Part shown: positions 6,840 to 7,765 of the stretch, piece by piece
How the letters are laid out: each line of letters opens with the position of its first letter
Position numbering within the stretch: position 1 is the first letter of the stretch
Program-made: the position numbers and the translations under genes
The notes under the pieces: generated by a model
The model's database searches: none
The model's input: the letters and a program-made list of their open reading frames with translations, nothing else
Told to the model about the DNA's origin: nothing
Source of the DNA: Pseudomonadota bacterium
GTDB taxonomy: Bacteria > Pseudomonadota > Alphaproteobacteria > Rhizobiales > Beijerinckiaceae
Reading direction: 5' to 3'
Length of the DNA stretch: 7,765 nucleotides
Assembly: GCA_021780015.1 (NCBI GenBank)
Contig: JAJXZN010000169.1
Span: 1-7,765, forward strand

Positions 6840-6965
6840 CTTTTGCGCCGGCTCCCTGTCGCGCTCGCCCCACCCAATAGCGGAATTTTGGCAATTCCAA
6901 GCAGGGCTGTGCGGGTCTGGGCGCGGCCGAAGCTCCAATGCGGGCGGTGAACGCCGCCTGAACGC
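6840..6965 (-). other. 126-base gap between the VOC gene and the polysaccharide cluster
   Basis: This is the only long gap in the window and the likeliest place for a cluster promoter. No convincing -35/-10 or sigma-54 pair was found by eye. It contains a 5-base-pair GC hairpin right after the VOC stop (6943-6958, without a T-run), a doubled GCGTTCA word on the minus strand just downstream of that stop, and the AT-rich inverted repeat at 6882-6898. Otherwise nothing recognisable. Confidence 0.4.
6882..6898. promoter_or_regulatory. Inverted repeat GGAATT-N5-AATTCC, possible operator
   Basis: A perfect 6-base inverted repeat with a 5-base centre (TTGGC on the plus strand) lies 42-58 bases upstream of the ATG at 6839. 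It is conspicuously AT-rich for this GC-rich gap. Position and symmetry would suit a regulator binding site over a promoter. No regulator gene is in the window and no second copy was noticed, so the role is a guess. Confidence 0.25.
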
Positions 6966-7765
6966 TCAAGATTTCGCTGCGGTATGAACTTCGGCAATAT
7001 AGCCGCCGGGAAATTCGAAGAAAGCTGTGCGCCGCCCCGCCGCCGAAAACGGCTCGACGACGACGAACACGCCGGCCGCTTCCGCCTTCAGGATCGTCGC
7101 GTCGAGATCGGCGACTTCGAAGCCCGTCGTCTCGCGCCCCCAGGGATAGGGCAATTGCCCATCGGTCGCGAGAACCAGGGTCTTGCCGAAGCGCGAGTCG
7201 ATCAGCACCCGGCGAAACGTGTGGAACGGCTCGCCGACCTCGATCCCCGGCGCCTTGCGATCATCCTCGACGACCGTGCCTTGCGAGAACGCGAGATAGG
7301 CGCGGATGAAGGCGTCCGCCTGTTCGGGCGCGACATAGACGCGGTTTTCCGGGATTGTCGCGAGGGCGGGATAATGCGGCGGAACGTTGTGCCAATAGAG
7401 CTGCATGGTGACGCCGCCCGGCCATTGGACGATGGCGTTGCGGCCGATCGCGTCCTCGAAGGGCGCGACGATCAGGCCGGCGCCGTCGGCGCGCGCTGCG
7501 GCAATCGCCGCATCGAAATCGGCGACGAGAAAACCGTTGCGTTCCGCGCCGAAGGGCGCCGGGATCGGCGTGACATAGCCGAAGACCGACAGCGTACCGA
7601 CCGGCGCGTGGATGATCTGCGATTTCGTCGTGCTCGGCGTCGGCGTGACGTTGGCGATGATCTCTTTGCTTGCCGTGCCGCCGAAGGTCGCGAGGAAACT
7701 TTTGACGAAGCGCTCGAAGTCATCCGAGGCGACATAGACATGCGTCGTATCATATTGCGGGGCGA
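6966..7765 (-). CDS. Two-domain VOC family protein (glyoxalase/bleomycin-resistance fold), N-terminus outside the window
   Basis: The frame is open from codon 7761-7763 to the TGA at 6966-6968, giving 265 visible residues. The upstream end lies outside the window. An ATG at 7404-7406 is internal: the residues before it (for example THVYVASDDFERFVKSFLA near 7-25 of the visible part) are the first half of the fold. The chain is an internal duplication. THVYVASDDFERF matches NRVYVAPEQADAF, GFLVADFDAAI matches GFEVADLDATI, and QWPGGVTMQLYWH matches EFPGGYIAEVHT. VOC proteins build a metal or ligand site from paired beta-alpha-beta-beta-beta units; His8 of the visible part and the Glu in AEVHT are candidate ligands, by analogy only. 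Substrate is unknown and could be a dioxygenase-, lyase- or resistance-type. Spacing suggests it is not part of the polysaccharide operon. Confidence 0.82.
   Translation of the reverse strand, partial: APQYDTTHVYVASDDFERFVKSFLATFGGTASKEIIANVTPTPSTTKSQIIHAPVGTLSVFGYVTPIPAPFGAERNGFLVADFDAAIAAARADGAGLIVAPFEDAIGRNAIVQWPGGVTMQLYWHNVPPHYPALATIPENRVYVAPEQADAFIRAYLAFSQGTVVEDDRKAPGIEVGEPFHTFRRVLIDSRFGKTLVLATDGQLPYPWGRETTGFEVADLDATILKAEAAGVFVVVEPFSAAGRRTAFFEFPGGYIAEVHTAAKS

Noticed and set aside
6840..6938. A 33-residue N-terminal extension of the WbuB-like glycosyltransferase
   Set aside because: The frame is open, but the extension does not resemble the family. The ATG at 6839 places the first beta strand at the normal position and has a plausible ribosome binding site.
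6943..6958. GGCGG-N6-CCGCC hairpin just after the VOC stop codon
   Set aside because: The stem is only 5 base pairs and no T-run follows on the minus strand, so an intrinsic terminator is not supported.
1..7765. CRISPR arrays, tRNA or rRNA genes, insertion sequences, toxin-antitoxin or defence genes
   Set aside because: None was seen on either strand. Nearly all of the window is covered by the minus-strand genes listed, and no spaced direct-repeat array, cloverleaf or transposase is apparent.

Overview
The window looks like alphaproteobacterial chromosome. Codons are GC-rich (Ala, Arg and Gly codons end mostly in G or C) and protein style suggests Hyphomicrobiales, perhaps near Beijerinckiaceae or Methylocystaceae. 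That placement is an impression from sequence style, not a search result. Every supported gene lies on the minus strand, so transcription runs from high to low coordinates.

Right end (6966-7765): the C-terminal 265 residues of a two-domain VOC (glyoxalase/bleomycin-resistance fold) protein that enters from beyond the window. It is probably unrelated to the genes that follow. A 126-base gap (6840-6965) separates it from them and holds a GGAATT-N5-AATTCC inverted repeat but no clear promoter.

Centre and left (1-6839): a tight polysaccharide-export cluster. In transcription order it holds a WbuB-like GT4 glycosyltransferase; two tandem GT4 glycosyltransferases that are paralogs of each other; a Wzx/MOP-type lipid-linked oligosaccharide flippase; a fourth GT4 glycosyltransferase overlapping the flippase by ATGA; and a multi-pass membrane protein starting at a TTG codon behind a strong GGAGG. 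Most junctions are 3-59 bases or overlapping, as in one operon. The expected logic is that the glycosyltransferases extend an undecaprenyl-linked repeat unit on the cytoplasmic face, Wzx flips it, and a Wzy polymerase joins units in the periplasm. No initiating sugar-phosphate transferase, chain-length regulator or outer-membrane export gene is in the window.

The main surprise is the last gene (1-705). Its first ~159 residues resemble the N-terminal half of an O-antigen polymerase/ligase (Wzy/WaaL type). From residue ~160 the same open frame becomes the middle of a FucP-type MFS sugar/H+ symporter, entering at its fourth membrane helix. Each family loses an essential half. This is either an in-frame deletion/recombination fusion that destroyed the polymerase, or a chimeric assembly join near position 230. 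The sequence alone cannot decide between them.
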